From contig NZ_JALIGC010000031.1 in the NCBI RefSeq assembly GCF_024764775.1, forward strand, positions 62,001 through 126,000: a stretch of DNA of 64,000 bases. Reading direction: 5' to 3'. The DNA comes from Scandinavium manionii. GTDB lineage: Bacteria; Pseudomonadota; Gammaproteobacteria; Enterobacterales; Enterobacteriaceae. Every line of letters starts with the position of its first letter. Position 1 is the stretch's first letter. A program made the translations under genes and the position numbers. Shown here piece by piece: positions 10,601-19,484 of this stretch. The notes under the pieces are model-generated. The model did no database searches. It saw nothing but the letters and a program-made list of their open reading frames with translations, and had not been told where the DNA came from.

Positions 10601-11184
10601 TTCAGCAGATCCTGCGGCCCTTTCCAGCTGGCATGAATGGCCTCGGCCACCTCACGCGGAAGCGGGTAACAGTGGCGCCGCCAGAAATCGGCACAGGCCT
10701 GGAAGCGCAAGCGAGACTCATCTTCAATCAGTTGCTGTTCGAACAGCATGCCCGACTCAAACGCGTTGAGGCTCAACATTCGCTGACAGAAACCGTGAAT
10801 GGTAAACACCGCCGCTTCATCCATCTGCCGTTCGGCCAGCAACAGCACATCTGCCGCCTGTTGAGTGTCAGCAATTTCGGCTAGCAGGCTGGCATAAAGC
10901 GGGTTATCGGTGTGGTTACGCAGACAAGCAATGCGCAGTTCGTGGATGTTGCTGCGAATACGGCCACGCAGTTCTTCGGTGGCGGCTTCGGTGAAGGTCA
11001 CCACCAGCAACTCTTCGACATCGACCGCGCGGACAAAAGCGGCTTCGCCGCCCAGTCCAAGCAACAGCCGCAGATAGAGTGCGGCAATGGTGTAGGTTTT
11101 TCCGGTGCCCGCTGAGGCTTCAATCAGGCGCTCACCGATTAACGGCAAGCGCAGGGGATTTAGGGACTCGGCGGTCTCGGTCAT
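7645..11184 (-). CDS. recB: RecBCD exonuclease V, beta subunit RecB
   Basis: 1179 aa (E. coli 1180). The 3'-5' helicase and the only nuclease of RecBCD. Walker A IEASAGTGKT at ~20-29, helicase motifs AMIDEFQDTDP, LIGDPKQAIYAFRGAD and VTVHKSKGLEY. The C-terminal nuclease domain contains YLLDYKSNWLG, the Asp/Lys motif of the catalytic site that also loads RecA. The start ATG overlaps the ptrA stop by 4 bp (ATGA) and the stop overlaps recD, so ptrA-recB-recD is one translationally linked unit. Confidence 0.97.
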   Translation of the reverse strand: MTETAESLNPLRLPLIGERLIEASAGTGKTYTIAALYLRLLLGLGGEAAFVRAVDVEELLVVTFTEAATEELRGRIRSNIHELRIACLRNHTDNPLYASLLAEIADTQQAADVLLLAERQMDEAAVFTIHGFCQRMLSLNAFESGMLFEQQLIEDESRLRFQACADFWRRHCYPLPREVAEAIHASWKGPQDLLKSIDRYLQGEAPQLKTPPSDETLIARHQQIVAQLSALKAQWQAAVGEVADIIESSDINRSKFNRGNQGKWIEKISAWAETENTGYQLPDSLEKFAQSFLISRTKAGGNPPLHPLFDTIETLLAAPPSLNDLVISRAMVEIREAVAREKQRRGELGFDDMLSRLDDALQGESGDALAAAIRQRFPVAMIDEFQDTDPQQYRIFRRIWRQQPDTALLLIGDPKQAIYAFRGADIFTYMRARGDVAAHYTLDTNWRSAPGVVESVNRLFGLTDNPFMFRDIPFLPVKPAPKNQGLRFEMNGEDQPAMSFWLMPGNNVSAGDYQAFMAQMCAGQIRDWLSAGQRGDALLWRGETSRPVQASDITVLVRNRQEAALVRDALNALGIPSVYLSNRDSVFETPEAQELLWLLQAVLAPERESSLRTALASSLFGLNAQDIERLNLDELAWDALVEEFSEYRLLWQKRGVMAMLRALMAARNIAENLLVTHGGERRLTDILHLSELLQEAAGQLESEHALMRWLGQQIGGPDSGSSSQQMRLESDKHLVQIVTVHKSKGLEYSLVWLPFIARYRKQDQAFYHDRTSFAAVLDLHKGEESLELAEAERLAEDLRLLYVALTRAIWHCSLGIAPLSPRRSDKATDTELHQSALGRLVQKGEAKDAAGLENCLRELCNEHIALHIPTLPEGGRWQAIAPEMPELRAREMQRRIIDDWRVTSYSGLQQRGHSVAQDLLPRLDIDAAGVADVSGEPVLTPHHFPRGASPGTFLHSLFEEIDFTQPVDEPWMQEQLERNGFEAKWAPVLTQWLTTVLQTPLSGAGISLNQLTAKNKQVEMEFYLPIEQLLQPQELDALIRQHDPLSAGCPPLDFRQVSGMLKGFIDLVFRHDGRYYLLDYKSNWLGENSEAYTQAAMAQAMQSHRYDLQYQLYSLALHRYLRHRLSDYDFDAHFGGVIYLFLRGVDGGDGGQGIFTTRPDRALIDVLDALFAGDAQEVM

Positions 11185-14069
11185 TCGTTCTCTCTCATCA
11201 ACGGCATGGATTGCTGCAACGCGCTAACGCTCTTCCAGACCTTCCAGCCTTTCGGGTGAACAAATTCTGTTTTCCCGTTCTGGCTACCGGAGACCTGAGA
11301 AAGAAGCGCCATGCCCTGCGGTTCCACCACCGTCTGATGGAAGAAGTCAGCAAGTTTTTGCGGCGTCAGCAGTTTTATCTGAGCCACTACTTTATCACGT
11401 GAATCAAAACTCATATTGCCGCGATCAAAATCTTTGCTGAGCTTTGAAGCCTCTTCACCCAATGTTTGCGGCGGCTGCTGCATTTGGGCAATCACCGACT
11501 GCTGGATTTGCGCAAACTCTTCTGGCTTCATGGCTCGCAGCTTCACTTCGGCAGTCGGGAAGAAGGCTTTGAAACGCTCCCACAGGAAGCCAGGCTGTTT
11601 GTCGCTGCTCTGCAACAGGAAACCGACGCCCCATTGACGGCCGATGTTCATCGGGAAAGCAAACACCGCGTAGCCTAACTGCTCTTCCGTCCGCAGTTGG
11701 TTGTAGAACCATGGCTGGATAATTTGCCCCAGCATAGCACTGGCGGCAGAGCTGCTGAACTCATCAGCTTTTGGTGGCGCGAACACCGCAGCAAGCGCGG
11801 AATCACTGGTACTACCCGCTTTTTCAAAGATGGCGTTCTGCTGTTTCTCTACCACGATATCTTTGTTACGACACCACTCAGCGCCGTGTGCGTTGAGCTG
11901 TTTTTGCGCCTCGCGGGCAAGCGAAACAGATTTATCGGCCGTCATGTTACCGACGATAAGAAACTCAGGGCGTGCGCCTGCTTTCAGCGCATCACGCCAG
12001 CTCAGAACGTCCTTCAGCGTGATCGACGGCAGTAAACTACGGCGCTCTTCGCGCTGGAAGTAAGGCACCTGAGACAGCATCTGCACCGGCATTATCGCCT
12101 GATCGAAGGCTTTGCCTTTCTCGGCGGAATCCAGCATCTGCGCGTACCAGGACTTAGCCTGTTCCAGCTGTTCCTCGGTTGGCTGATAGCTGAAATAGCC
12201 CTGTAACAGGGCATCAAACAGCTGCGGTAAACGCTGGGTATAACCGTTGGCGTTGACCATCAGGCCATTATTGGCACCAGTCGAGAAGCTAATTCCGCCC
12301 ACTGCGGCCTGGTTACTGAGCTGGTCAAGCTCGATACCAGCCAGATAATCATTCAGCGCGAAAATAACCTGATTACGGGCGGTTTCCATGGCGTTCGGGT
12401 TACGCAGCACCAGGGTCACGTCGGCTTTCGGCTCGCTGGCAAAATAGCGGCTCGGGGTGTACACCACCCGCAGCTGCGGCTCATCGACAATCAGCTGTGG
12501 CTTATCGGCGACTTTCTCAGGCTTAATCAGCGTGAAGTCGTCCGGGATATACGGGTTGAGCGTCGGTAACTGCAACGCGATTTTGGCGGATTCCTGCTGC
12601 CATTTGCTGAAGGTCTGCATGCTAATTTTATCGACCTGATACGGCGCATCGACAAAGTAGGCGGTTTTGTTGTGCGGCTCGTTCGGGCTGATATACCAGA
12701 TGCGCGCGTTTTGCGGCGTCATCATCGTCAGACGATCCTGGATAGCTTTTGCGTCGTACTGGTCAGCAATATTCACCGCATCAAGCGTGTGCTCGACCGG
12801 CACGCGGATCATAGTGTCAGCCAGCCATTCGACATAATCCATATCGCGATTGATCGACGGATAGCGGAAATCGAGATCCAGCACGTGGGCCAGTTCATCA
12901 AAATAATGCTTATCCACGCCTTTCTCACGCAGCAGATTGAGGTAACTGAAAATGGCGGCGACAACCTGATCGCGATGGGCCAGGCCTTTATCGGTCAGGG
13001 TAACTGAAATTGCCAGCACGCCGCTGTTACCATTGACCACCGGATCAGAATCGGCGCGAATGCCCTCTGCCAGCCCCTGCTTTTGCAGCCAGTCGGACAG
13101 CGTTCCCGGGCTACGATTCCCCATCAGATAGGTGATGAGCTCATCGGTTTTACTGCGGAACTGGGTGGTATTGTTATCAATACGAAACTCAACGCGCAGC
13201 ACTTTACGAGGCACCGCTGGCGTGTAGTGAATGATGATGCCTTTCTGCGCATCGGTCACCACCGGAACGGTAATCTCCGGACGGGTGATGTTTTTGTTTG
13301 GTACGCGGCCCCAGGTTTCTGCGGCCATTTTTTCCAGTTCTGGCAACGGCTTATTGCTGTAGATAACCGCTTTCATCAGGTTGGCGGAGTAGTATTTATC
13401 GCGGAACGACAGCAGCGCATCGAGCACGGGGCTGCCCGGTTTGTCGCTCAGCGTTTCAAGGTTACCACCGGAGAAGCGGGCTCCCGGGTGCGCCGGGTTA
13501 ATGGTTTCGGCACTCACCTGTGCCATACGCATACCGTCACGGCTGCGGGCCATGGTCAGCTCTGAGTTAACAGCGTTGCGTTCTCTGTCGGCGTATTTCT
13601 TATCAAGAAGCGGTTCGGCAATGGCATCTGCCAGGCGATCAACCGCACCTTCCAGCGCATCGTTTTCTACTTCGAGATAAAACGCAGTGCGATAAGGTGC
13701 CGTGCTGGCATTGTGGCTGCCGCCGTGCATTTTGAGATATTCAGCGAGGCTATCCGGCTGCGGGTATTTTTTGGATCCCATCAGCGTCATATGTTCGAGG
13801 AAATGAGCCAGCCCCGGATGGGAATCCGGATCCTCCAGCGAGCCAATTGGCACCACCAGCGCAGACAGCGACTTCACCGCCTGCGGGTCGGAAACCAATA
13901 GCACAACCATCCCGTTATCAAGCTTAATCGCCTGATACTGGCGGGGGTCTTTCTCACTTTTGCGGATGGTTTCCTTTATCGGTTGCCATCCATTGTCGGC
14001 CTGACTCATGGGTGCCCAAAGGGCGAACAAAACGATAAATACGACATTCAACCAAGTGCTGCGGGGCAT
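11181..14069 (-). CDS. ptrA: Protease III (pitrilysin), periplasmic zinc metalloprotease
   Basis: 962 aa, the E. coli length. An M16 family protease that degrades small peptides in the periplasm. Sec signal peptide at residues 1-~24 (hydrophobic core FIVLFALW, cleavage near SQA-DN). The inverted zinc motif HFLEHM (HxxEH) lies near residue 90, followed by the downstream Glu of the family. The C-terminal half is a second, inactive M16 repeat. It sits between recC and recB, as in E. coli, with no known role in recombination. Confidence 0.96.
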   Translation of the reverse strand: MPRSTWLNVVFIVLFALWAPMSQADNGWQPIKETIRKSEKDPRQYQAIKLDNGMVVLLVSDPQAVKSLSALVVPIGSLEDPDSHPGLAHFLEHMTLMGSKKYPQPDSLAEYLKMHGGSHNASTAPYRTAFYLEVENDALEGAVDRLADAIAEPLLDKKYADRERNAVNSELTMARSRDGMRMAQVSAETINPAHPGARFSGGNLETLSDKPGSPVLDALLSFRDKYYSANLMKAVIYSNKPLPELEKMAAETWGRVPNKNITRPEITVPVVTDAQKGIIIHYTPAVPRKVLRVEFRIDNNTTQFRSKTDELITYLMGNRSPGTLSDWLQKQGLAEGIRADSDPVVNGNSGVLAISVTLTDKGLAHRDQVVAAIFSYLNLLREKGVDKHYFDELAHVLDLDFRYPSINRDMDYVEWLADTMIRVPVEHTLDAVNIADQYDAKAIQDRLTMMTPQNARIWYISPNEPHNKTAYFVDAPYQVDKISMQTFSKWQQESAKIALQLPTLNPYIPDDFTLIKPEKVADKPQLIVDEPQLRVVYTPSRYFASEPKADVTLVLRNPNAMETARNQVIFALNDYLAGIELDQLSNQAAVGGISFSTGANNGLMVNANGYTQRLPQLFDALLQGYFSYQPTEEQLEQAKSWYAQMLDSAEKGKAFDQAIMPVQMLSQVPYFQREERRSLLPSITLKDVLSWRDALKAGARPEFLIVGNMTADKSVSLAREAQKQLNAHGAEWCRNKDIVVEKQQNAIFEKAGSTSDSALAAVFAPPKADEFSSSAASAMLGQIIQPWFYNQLRTEEQLGYAVFAFPMNIGRQWGVGFLLQSSDKQPGFLWERFKAFFPTAEVKLRAMKPEEFAQIQQSVIAQMQQPPQTLGEEASKLSKDFDRGNMSFDSRDKVVAQIKLLTPQKLADFFHQTVVEPQGMALLSQVSGSQNGKTEFVHPKGWKVWKSVSALQQSMPLMRENE

Positions 14070-14152
14070 TCACGGACCTCATCATTAACAAACTTCTGTG
14101 CTGCTCTGAATGGCAGCCTCACTTGTAAACATCAGTCCGTGACAAGTTGCGC

Positions 14153-14181
14153 ATGATAATGGAATCCCGATACCTGCGCAA
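14153..14181 (-). promoter_or_regulatory. Candidate ptrA promoter
   Basis: On the minus strand TTGCGC (14176-14181) and TATCAT (14153-14158) are separated by exactly 17 bp, in the recC-ptrA gap and about 80 bp before the ptrA start. This would drive ptrA-recB-recD separately from recC. Confidence 0.5.
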
Positions 14182-14195
14182 TTTTTATACAGCGA

Positions 14196-17100
14196 CTATG
14201 ACTGATGGAAACGAAAAACAGGCTGCAGGTAACGTTCTGCCTGCGTGATAATCGCTTCAACACTTTCAGGTTCAAGGGTTCGCCACAGGCGCTGGTACCA
14301 GACATCGGCCCCTTCACCGCGAATCACCATATTGCCTTCCCAGGCTTGCATGAACTTACTGCGCGCTTTCTGTTGTATTTCTTCATCCCATAAAATGACA
14401 TTATTTTCGCTGTCATAACAGGCTTTCAACCATGCCCCCCCACTTTCAGGGAGGAACAGCAGTGGCTGAGACAGACCTTCACGATAACCCGCCACCAGCT
14501 CAGATAAATATTTCATTGCCTCCTGCGCGGCCAGCGGTGGAAAGCGCCACTCACCTTCTTTACGCAGTAAAAGGCGGCTTTCACCGTCTCCGCCACTGGC
14601 GCAGTAGACAAGATGCTCCAGCCAAAGTTGCATCCCCTGTGAGACGTTCTGCAAAGACGGACGCCAGCGCAGCAGGCCGTCTGACTGTACCTGCGGCAGC
14701 CAGCCAGTGATATTGACCTCGTCACATTGCAGGTCAATTTCCAGACTTTTCCCGGGTTTTCGCTGGACGCTTACCCGGTCGGCCAGGGCCTGCATCTCCT
14801 GACGTTGGTCATCCCAGGCAATTTCGCCAAACGCGCCGTATGGCAGCTCGCCCCCGGCACGAAAACGACGGAACATCAGGCTGGCGTCCTGCTCTTCCAC
14901 TAGCGTATTTACCAGTTGCTGATTCAGCTGATAACGTGACAGACCTTCGAGAGTGAACGGCTCCGTTTCAGGAATTTCGTTCTCTTCAATGCGGAAATTC
15001 ACCTGTAGGCGCATCTGGAAAAAAGCCCTGACAGGGTGCAGCCAGAAACGCTGCAGCTGTTCGAAAGGCAGCGTCTCGATAGGCACTGGCGGTAAAGGCT
15101 GGATAAATTCGCTGTGCGCTTCACCTTCCAGGCTCGCCGCTTTTAGCCATTCGCGGGCGTAGCTTTGCTTCTCGCCCGGCATGAAGTTGACGGCATCAAA
15201 CGGCATTCGACTGTGCTGATGGAGAATATGCGTTTTCACCCGCTGCTCACTTTCATCACAGTTGAGCATTTCGTCGCCCTGCAGGCAGTGGCTCTGTCCG
15301 ATGTAATCGACCAGCTCCTGCACCAGCACTGACGGATAGCGCTCACTGTTATCCTGAATAGACCGGCCTATATAGCTGATATACAGCTTTTGCTCGGCGG
15401 ACATCAGCGCTTCCAGGAACAGATAGCGGTCATCATCCCGGCGACTACGATCGCCCCGTACCGGTTTCTGACTCATCAAATCAAAGCCCAGTGGCGCAAG
15501 TGCGCGTGGATAAATGCCGTCGTTCATGCCCAGCAGGCAAACCACCTTGAAGGGAATAGAACGCATTGGCATCAGGGTACAGATGTTCACCGGGCCTGCG
15601 AGGAAACGCTGGCTGATACGCTCCTGATCGAGGCGCTGCGCCAGCTCGTCACGTAGCAGCGACAGCGGCACAGTTTCACCGTAGTGGGATTCCAGTCCCT
15701 GCTCGATAATGCCCTGCCACTGCTGTTCAATTAGCGCCAGCGCCGCTTCGGTATCCGGATCCGGCAGGAAGAAGTCATTGAGCATTTCACGGCAGACAGG
15801 CAGCCAGTCGGAGAGCGCCCGCTCTTGCGTCAGGCGCAGGCGCCACTGGTTCAGTTTCATCAGCAACGACGCCAGATGGCCAACCAGTTCGGCGATTAAT
15901 CCACTGGACTCATCGTACGGCAAAATTGCCTGCCACTCGCCCTGACTGCTTTCCATGGCGTAGCCGAGCAGCATGCGCGTCAGGCCAAAGCGCCAGGTGT
16001 GCTGGCCCGTCGGAGGCAAATCCCATTCACGAACGTTATCGTCGTCCATGCCCCAGCGAACGCCAGACTCGTTTACCCACAGTCTCAGGTAACGCAACCC
16101 CTCTTCATCGATATTAAAGCGAGCCGCCAGGACAGGCACATCCAGCAGGGCGAGAATATCTTCACTGACGAATCGGCTGTCTGGCAGCGAGAGTAGTGTA
16201 ATAAACGCCTGTAGTGCCGGATGGGATTGGCGCGCCCGACGGTCAGAGATGGCCCACGGCACATAACGATCGCCACTGGCGCTGCCGAACACGGCCTGAA
16301 TAAACGGGCTGTAGCTGTCAATGTCAGAGACCATCACGATGATGTCGCGCGGGGACAACTCTTTATTTTCTTCCAGCATCGCCAGTAGGCGATCGTGCAG
16401 CACTTCCACTTCGCGCTGCGGGCTGTGACAGACGTGAATGCTCAGGCTGCGATCGTCTGGATCCAGCGTGCGTTTGCTGTCACTGCGAGCAAATTCTTCC
16501 GCAGTACGCCCGGCGACCGCGCTGTTCTGTAACTCCAGAATGTCATATTGCAGATTGTGCAACAGGTTATCCGGCTCAATATCGACGAAGGCATCCAGTT
16601 CCTGATAGCGTTCGAGCCCCGCCAGCAGGTAGATGTAATCCCGGCCAAGCTTGCCCCATGAGGCCAGCATCGGGTTACCGATATCCTGTTCGCCATCGGC
16701 ATTAAACAACGCAGGAGCCTGTTGGCTGTCGCGGAATAAGGGCAGCTCGCGCTGTTCACGGTGATGCCGACGCTGACGAGCCAGAAGCTTCGCCAGAAAC
16801 GCCGGATCTTTAATGTCTCCCCAGTAATAACGACAGGGGTTGGTGAACAGCACATAAACGTCAACATGCTTGCCCAGAGCCTGAAGTGCCTGCAGATAGA
16901 CCGGCGGCAGGGCTGAAATCCCGCAGATAAACACCCGGGACGGTAAACCCGTCGGAGGCTGTTCGCTGTTTTCCAGCGCGGTAATGAAGCGTTGATACAG
17001 GTTGGCACGATGCCAGAGAGGCTGCCCCAACGCGGCGGTGTGTTCCACCAGCGCTTTCCACAATGGTGCCTGCCAAAGCTGCGCCTCATCAATGCCGTCA

Positions 17101-17564
17101 ATGCGCTCGTCGGCTTCCCAGCGAGTTAACCATTCCGGGCGGTAAACCAGATACTGGTCATAGAGATCGGCTACGCGAGAAGCCAGCTGGAACAGCTTAC
17201 GTTTGTCGCTATCGTCTGACAGATACTGGCGCAACGGCGTGAACGCTTCCTGCTCAAGCATTCCGGGCAGCAGTGTCATCAACTTCCAGCTCATGCTTTG
17301 TTTATTAAAGGCACTTTGCTCGGGGATTTCCGGCAATACGCGAACAAACATGTCCCAGATAAAGCTGGCGGGAAGCGGAAAATCAATGTTAGCCGCGATG
17401 CCGAAACGCTTTGACAGTGTCATCTGCAGCCATTGGGCCATACCGGTACTTTGCACCAGCACCATTTCAGGTTCGAAGGGGTCGTTAAGCCGGTCCTGCT
17501 CAACAATAAACTCCATCAATGCTTCCAGCACATCCAGACGGTTGGAGTGGTAGACCCGTAACAT
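14196..17564 (-). CDS. recC: RecBCD exonuclease V, gamma subunit RecC
   Basis: 1122 aa, equal to E. coli. The subunit that splits the duplex and recognises Chi in the single strand leaving the RecB motor; it is a degenerate helicase. N-terminus MLRVYHSNRLDVLEALMEFIV is absolutely typical in its first residues, with LVQSTGMAQWLQMTLSKRFG following. The C-terminal fold resembles the RecB nuclease but lacks its catalytic residues. The gene begins 30 bp downstream of ppdC and probably shares its transcript. A 126-bp gap with a candidate promoter separates it from ptrA. Confidence 0.96.
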   Translation of the reverse strand: MLRVYHSNRLDVLEALMEFIVEQDRLNDPFEPEMVLVQSTGMAQWLQMTLSKRFGIAANIDFPLPASFIWDMFVRVLPEIPEQSAFNKQSMSWKLMTLLPGMLEQEAFTPLRQYLSDDSDKRKLFQLASRVADLYDQYLVYRPEWLTRWEADERIDGIDEAQLWQAPLWKALVEHTAALGQPLWHRANLYQRFITALENSEQPPTGLPSRVFICGISALPPVYLQALQALGKHVDVYVLFTNPCRYYWGDIKDPAFLAKLLARQRRHHREQRELPLFRDSQQAPALFNADGEQDIGNPMLASWGKLGRDYIYLLAGLERYQELDAFVDIEPDNLLHNLQYDILELQNSAVAGRTAEEFARSDSKRTLDPDDRSLSIHVCHSPQREVEVLHDRLLAMLEENKELSPRDIIVMVSDIDSYSPFIQAVFGSASGDRYVPWAISDRRARQSHPALQAFITLLSLPDSRFVSEDILALLDVPVLAARFNIDEEGLRYLRLWVNESGVRWGMDDDNVREWDLPPTGQHTWRFGLTRMLLGYAMESSQGEWQAILPYDESSGLIAELVGHLASLLMKLNQWRLRLTQERALSDWLPVCREMLNDFFLPDPDTEAALALIEQQWQGIIEQGLESHYGETVPLSLLRDELAQRLDQERISQRFLAGPVNICTLMPMRSIPFKVVCLLGMNDGIYPRALAPLGFDLMSQKPVRGDRSRRDDDRYLFLEALMSAEQKLYISYIGRSIQDNSERYPSVLVQELVDYIGQSHCLQGDEMLNCDESEQRVKTHILHQHSRMPFDAVNFMPGEKQSYAREWLKAASLEGEAHSEFIQPLPPVPIETLPFEQLQRFWLHPVRAFFQMRLQVNFRIEENEIPETEPFTLEGLSRYQLNQQLVNTLVEEQDASLMFRRFRAGGELPYGAFGEIAWDDQRQEMQALADRVSVQRKPGKSLEIDLQCDEVNITGWLPQVQSDGLLRWRPSLQNVSQGMQLWLEHLVYCASGGDGESRLLLRKEGEWRFPPLAAQEAMKYLSELVAGYREGLSQPLLFLPESGGAWLKACYDSENNVILWDEEIQQKARSKFMQAWEGNMVIRGEGADVWYQRLWRTLEPESVEAIITQAERYLQPVFRFHQS

Positions 17565-17593
17565 ATTCGCTCCTGACGCTCGCGGTTAAGCCA

Positions 17594-17914
17594 TTAACTT
17601 TGTGGACAATGAAGGCGAGACATTTGTCCCTGCCTCCCCACGGGGGTGGTGATCGTTACCGTGATGCTGACACATCTTTGGCGGCTTGTCTGCACACGGT
17701 TAAGCTGCCAGCCTTCGGGCATCGCGGCGGTATGGAACTGGCTGTGGTTCCATCCTTCGCGCCAAAGTTGTTGATACAAACTCAACTGCGCACCACCGAC
17801 AGCAAGCTGGCTGTGTAAACCTGATAGCGCCGTAACCACCATCATCATCAACACCACACTCAACAGCACTTCGGGCAGGCTAAAACCCTGCTGTCGATTC
17901 AAGGATTCTGGCAT
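17594..17914 (-). CDS. ppdC: Prepilin-peptidase-dependent protein C (minor pseudopilin)
   Basis: 106 aa from ATG 17914, chosen because GAGG lies 7 bp upstream and the product then starts just before the pilin motif. Type IV pilin N-terminus: NRQQG/FSLPEVLLS with Glu at +5 after the peptidase cut, then a hydrophobic helix. The start overlaps the ygdB stop region by 16 bp. Part of the ppdA-ppdB-ygdB-ppdC set upstream of recC. A role as a minor pilin/pseudopilin priming subunit is inferred from the family. Confidence 0.88.
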   Translation of the reverse strand: MPESLNRQQGFSLPEVLLSVVLMMMVVTALSGLHSQLAVGGAQLSLYQQLWREGWNHSQFHTAAMPEGWQLNRVQTSRQRCVSITVTITTPVGRQGQMSRLHCPQS

Positions 17915-18306
17915 TGTGAGGCCTCTTTGCGCGGACAAAAATCACTCCAGCCGTTGCGGTCAACGTGCAGGGAATTGTCGTTAACTGAAGCCGTTTGCCA
18001 CCGGATTTGCTCCCTGCAACGGGCAATCAACAACGCGGTACCATCAGCGAAAAACCGTAAGCACACTCGCCCGGCGAAACCAGGCAGGGTCTGGCATTGC
18101 AAGACCGGCGACAGCGGCCAGGCAAACACGCGCCCCCACTCAAGCAATGACTCCGCTTCCATGCTGTCCTGAATTGCCTGTTTTTCCAGACTTGCCTGCG
18201 ACAAACGGGCCTGATGCTGAATGCTGATACCTTGCAGCATCAGGCTGCCGAGGATGAGCATCAGTAACACCAGCATGAGTGACGACATCCCTTTTTCCCG
18301 GTTCAT
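17899..18306 (-). CDS. ygdB: YgdB, minor pseudopilin-like protein (GspK/PilX type)
   Basis: 135 aa, the E. coli length. Starts MNREKG/MSSLMLVLLM: a prepilin-like positively charged leader ending in Gly and a hydrophobic helix, but the +5 residue is Met instead of Glu. Lack of Glu5 is characteristic of the tip subunit class (GspK/PilX), so I place YgdB there by inference. The start overlaps the ppdB stop by 4 bp (ATGA) and the 3' end overlaps ppdC. Confidence 0.88.
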   Translation of the reverse strand: MNREKGMSSLMLVLLMLILGSLMLQGISIQHQARLSQASLEKQAIQDSMEAESLLEWGRVFAWPLSPVLQCQTLPGFAGRVCLRFFADGTALLIARCREQIRWQTASVNDNSLHVDRNGWSDFCPRKEASQCQNP

Positions 18307-18860
18307 AGATTGTGCCCCGTTACGCTATGGCTGGCACTCACCTGAACTGTAGGACGGCTCTTCAGATGTGCGGAAAGAGTCACGTCAAACTCAGGCGAAA
18401 ACCCGCTAATGTTATGTCGCTGAACCTTAAACTCATCGATGACAAGGAAATCGGGATCGGTCATTTTGTCCCACCCTTTAGCGTTGCAATCTGTCGCGCC
18501 GCGCAGCGTTTCCAGAGCGCCATTATTCAGCCTGAAACCTGTTACGTCAGAATTTGCTGCGGGGGCATCCTCCCAGACACCGTTGAGATTGCTGTCCCAA
18601 CGAACCCGCAGGCACTGATTTTCAATAAGCACAGCTTCACCACTACAGGCTCCCCGGCAAAAACCGGCCCGTTGTAGATGCCGGGATACGGTAAACAGGC
18701 GCTGCCAGATTTCCTCTTCAAGCACCTGTTGCTGGGTCTGTCGTAGAGTAGCCATTTGCAGTGCAGGTAAGAAACGCGCCGTCGCAAGCAGCAGGATGCT
18801 ACCAATCGCCATGGCTATCAGGACTTCAACTAACGAAAAACCCTGCTGATTTACTGACAT
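18303..18860 (-). CDS. ppdB: Prepilin-peptidase-dependent protein B (minor pseudopilin)
   Basis: 185 aa from ATG 18860; E. coli PpdB is 187. Longer versions that begin at 18923 read through ppdA and were rejected. Pilin motif NQQG/FSLVEVLIA with Glu5, a helix to about residue 30, then a globular domain with several Cys (AGFCRGACSGE, ENQCLRV). Overlaps the ppdA stop by 10 bp and ygdB by 4 bp, so the four genes are translationally coupled. Confidence 0.9.
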   Translation of the reverse strand: MSVNQQGFSLVEVLIAMAIGSILLLATARFLPALQMATLRQTQQQVLEEEIWQRLFTVSRHLQRAGFCRGACSGEAVLIENQCLRVRWDSNLNGVWEDAPAANSDVTGFRLNNGALETLRGATDCNAKGWDKMTDPDFLVIDEFKVQRHNISGFSPEFDVTLSAHLKSRPTVQVSASHSVTGHNL

Positions 18861-19321
18861 GATTTGTCGCTTCCTCCCTGACATAAACGTACGCGTCCCC
18901 AGCCAGAGACAATCAAACTCCAACTTCCTGCACTGCTTTTGAGGGTGATATGCCCGGGCCAGGCGGTGCTTCGCAAACCGTAGAAACCCAGACCAGGCGT
19001 CATCTCGCTAAGTGTCACTTCCGGCCAACGTGGGCGTAATACATAAACGCTTTGCGCTGCGCAGCCAGCCCCCTCTTCACTCAGGGCATTCAGGCACCAG
19101 CCTTCCTCCGCGCGCTGTAAGCGAGGCAGGCGATCGCGACGATGCCAGCTCGCATCGTTACGCAGCATGACCAGATAATCTCTGACCTGGCCTGCGGTTT
19201 GCCATAGACGCTGCTGCTGCTGCCAACGCTGCCAGCCGTACAGCCCTCCACCGCTGAGAATAATCATCAGCGAGAGCGCAACCAGCATTTCAATAAGGGT
19301 GTAACCCTGTTCTCGTTTCAT
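18851..19321 (-). CDS. ppdA: Prepilin-peptidase-dependent protein A (GspH-like minor pseudopilin)
   Basis: 156 aa from ATG 19321, same as E. coli. Motif KREQG/YTLIEMLVA with Glu5, hydrophobic helix, then a GspH/FimT-like globular part. First gene of the ppdA-ppdB-ygdB-ppdC operon that leads into recC. E. coli PpdA/B/C are known substrates of the prepilin peptidase; no peptidase gene is in this window. Confidence 0.9.
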   Translation of the reverse strand: MKREQGYTLIEMLVALSLMIILSGGGLYGWQRWQQQQRLWQTAGQVRDYLVMLRNDASWHRRDRLPRLQRAEEGWCLNALSEEGAGCAAQSVYVLRPRWPEVTLSEMTPGLGFYGLRSTAWPGHITLKSSAGSWSLIVSGWGRVRLCQGGSDKSCQ

Positions 19322-19447
19322 GGCCGCAATATGCAGTGGAAGGTTAATCAACGCGAACGGGAATTCCGCGTTTTACGGGCATGGTTCAGGGGAAATTTAT
19401 CGGGTTGCAGCGGGTTACAGAAAAACAGGAAGAGTGCTTCAGAAAAT

Positions 19448-19471
19448 GAAAACCGGCCACGTGGGCCGGTT
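19448..19471 (-). terminator. Probable thyA terminator
   Basis: On the minus strand an ACCGGCC/GGCCGGT stem is followed by TTTTCATTTTC, about 15 bp past the thyA stop. The T-tract is broken, so the terminator is probably weak and could allow some read-through into ppdA. Confidence 0.6.
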
Positions 19472-19484
19472 GATTTCAGGTGAT

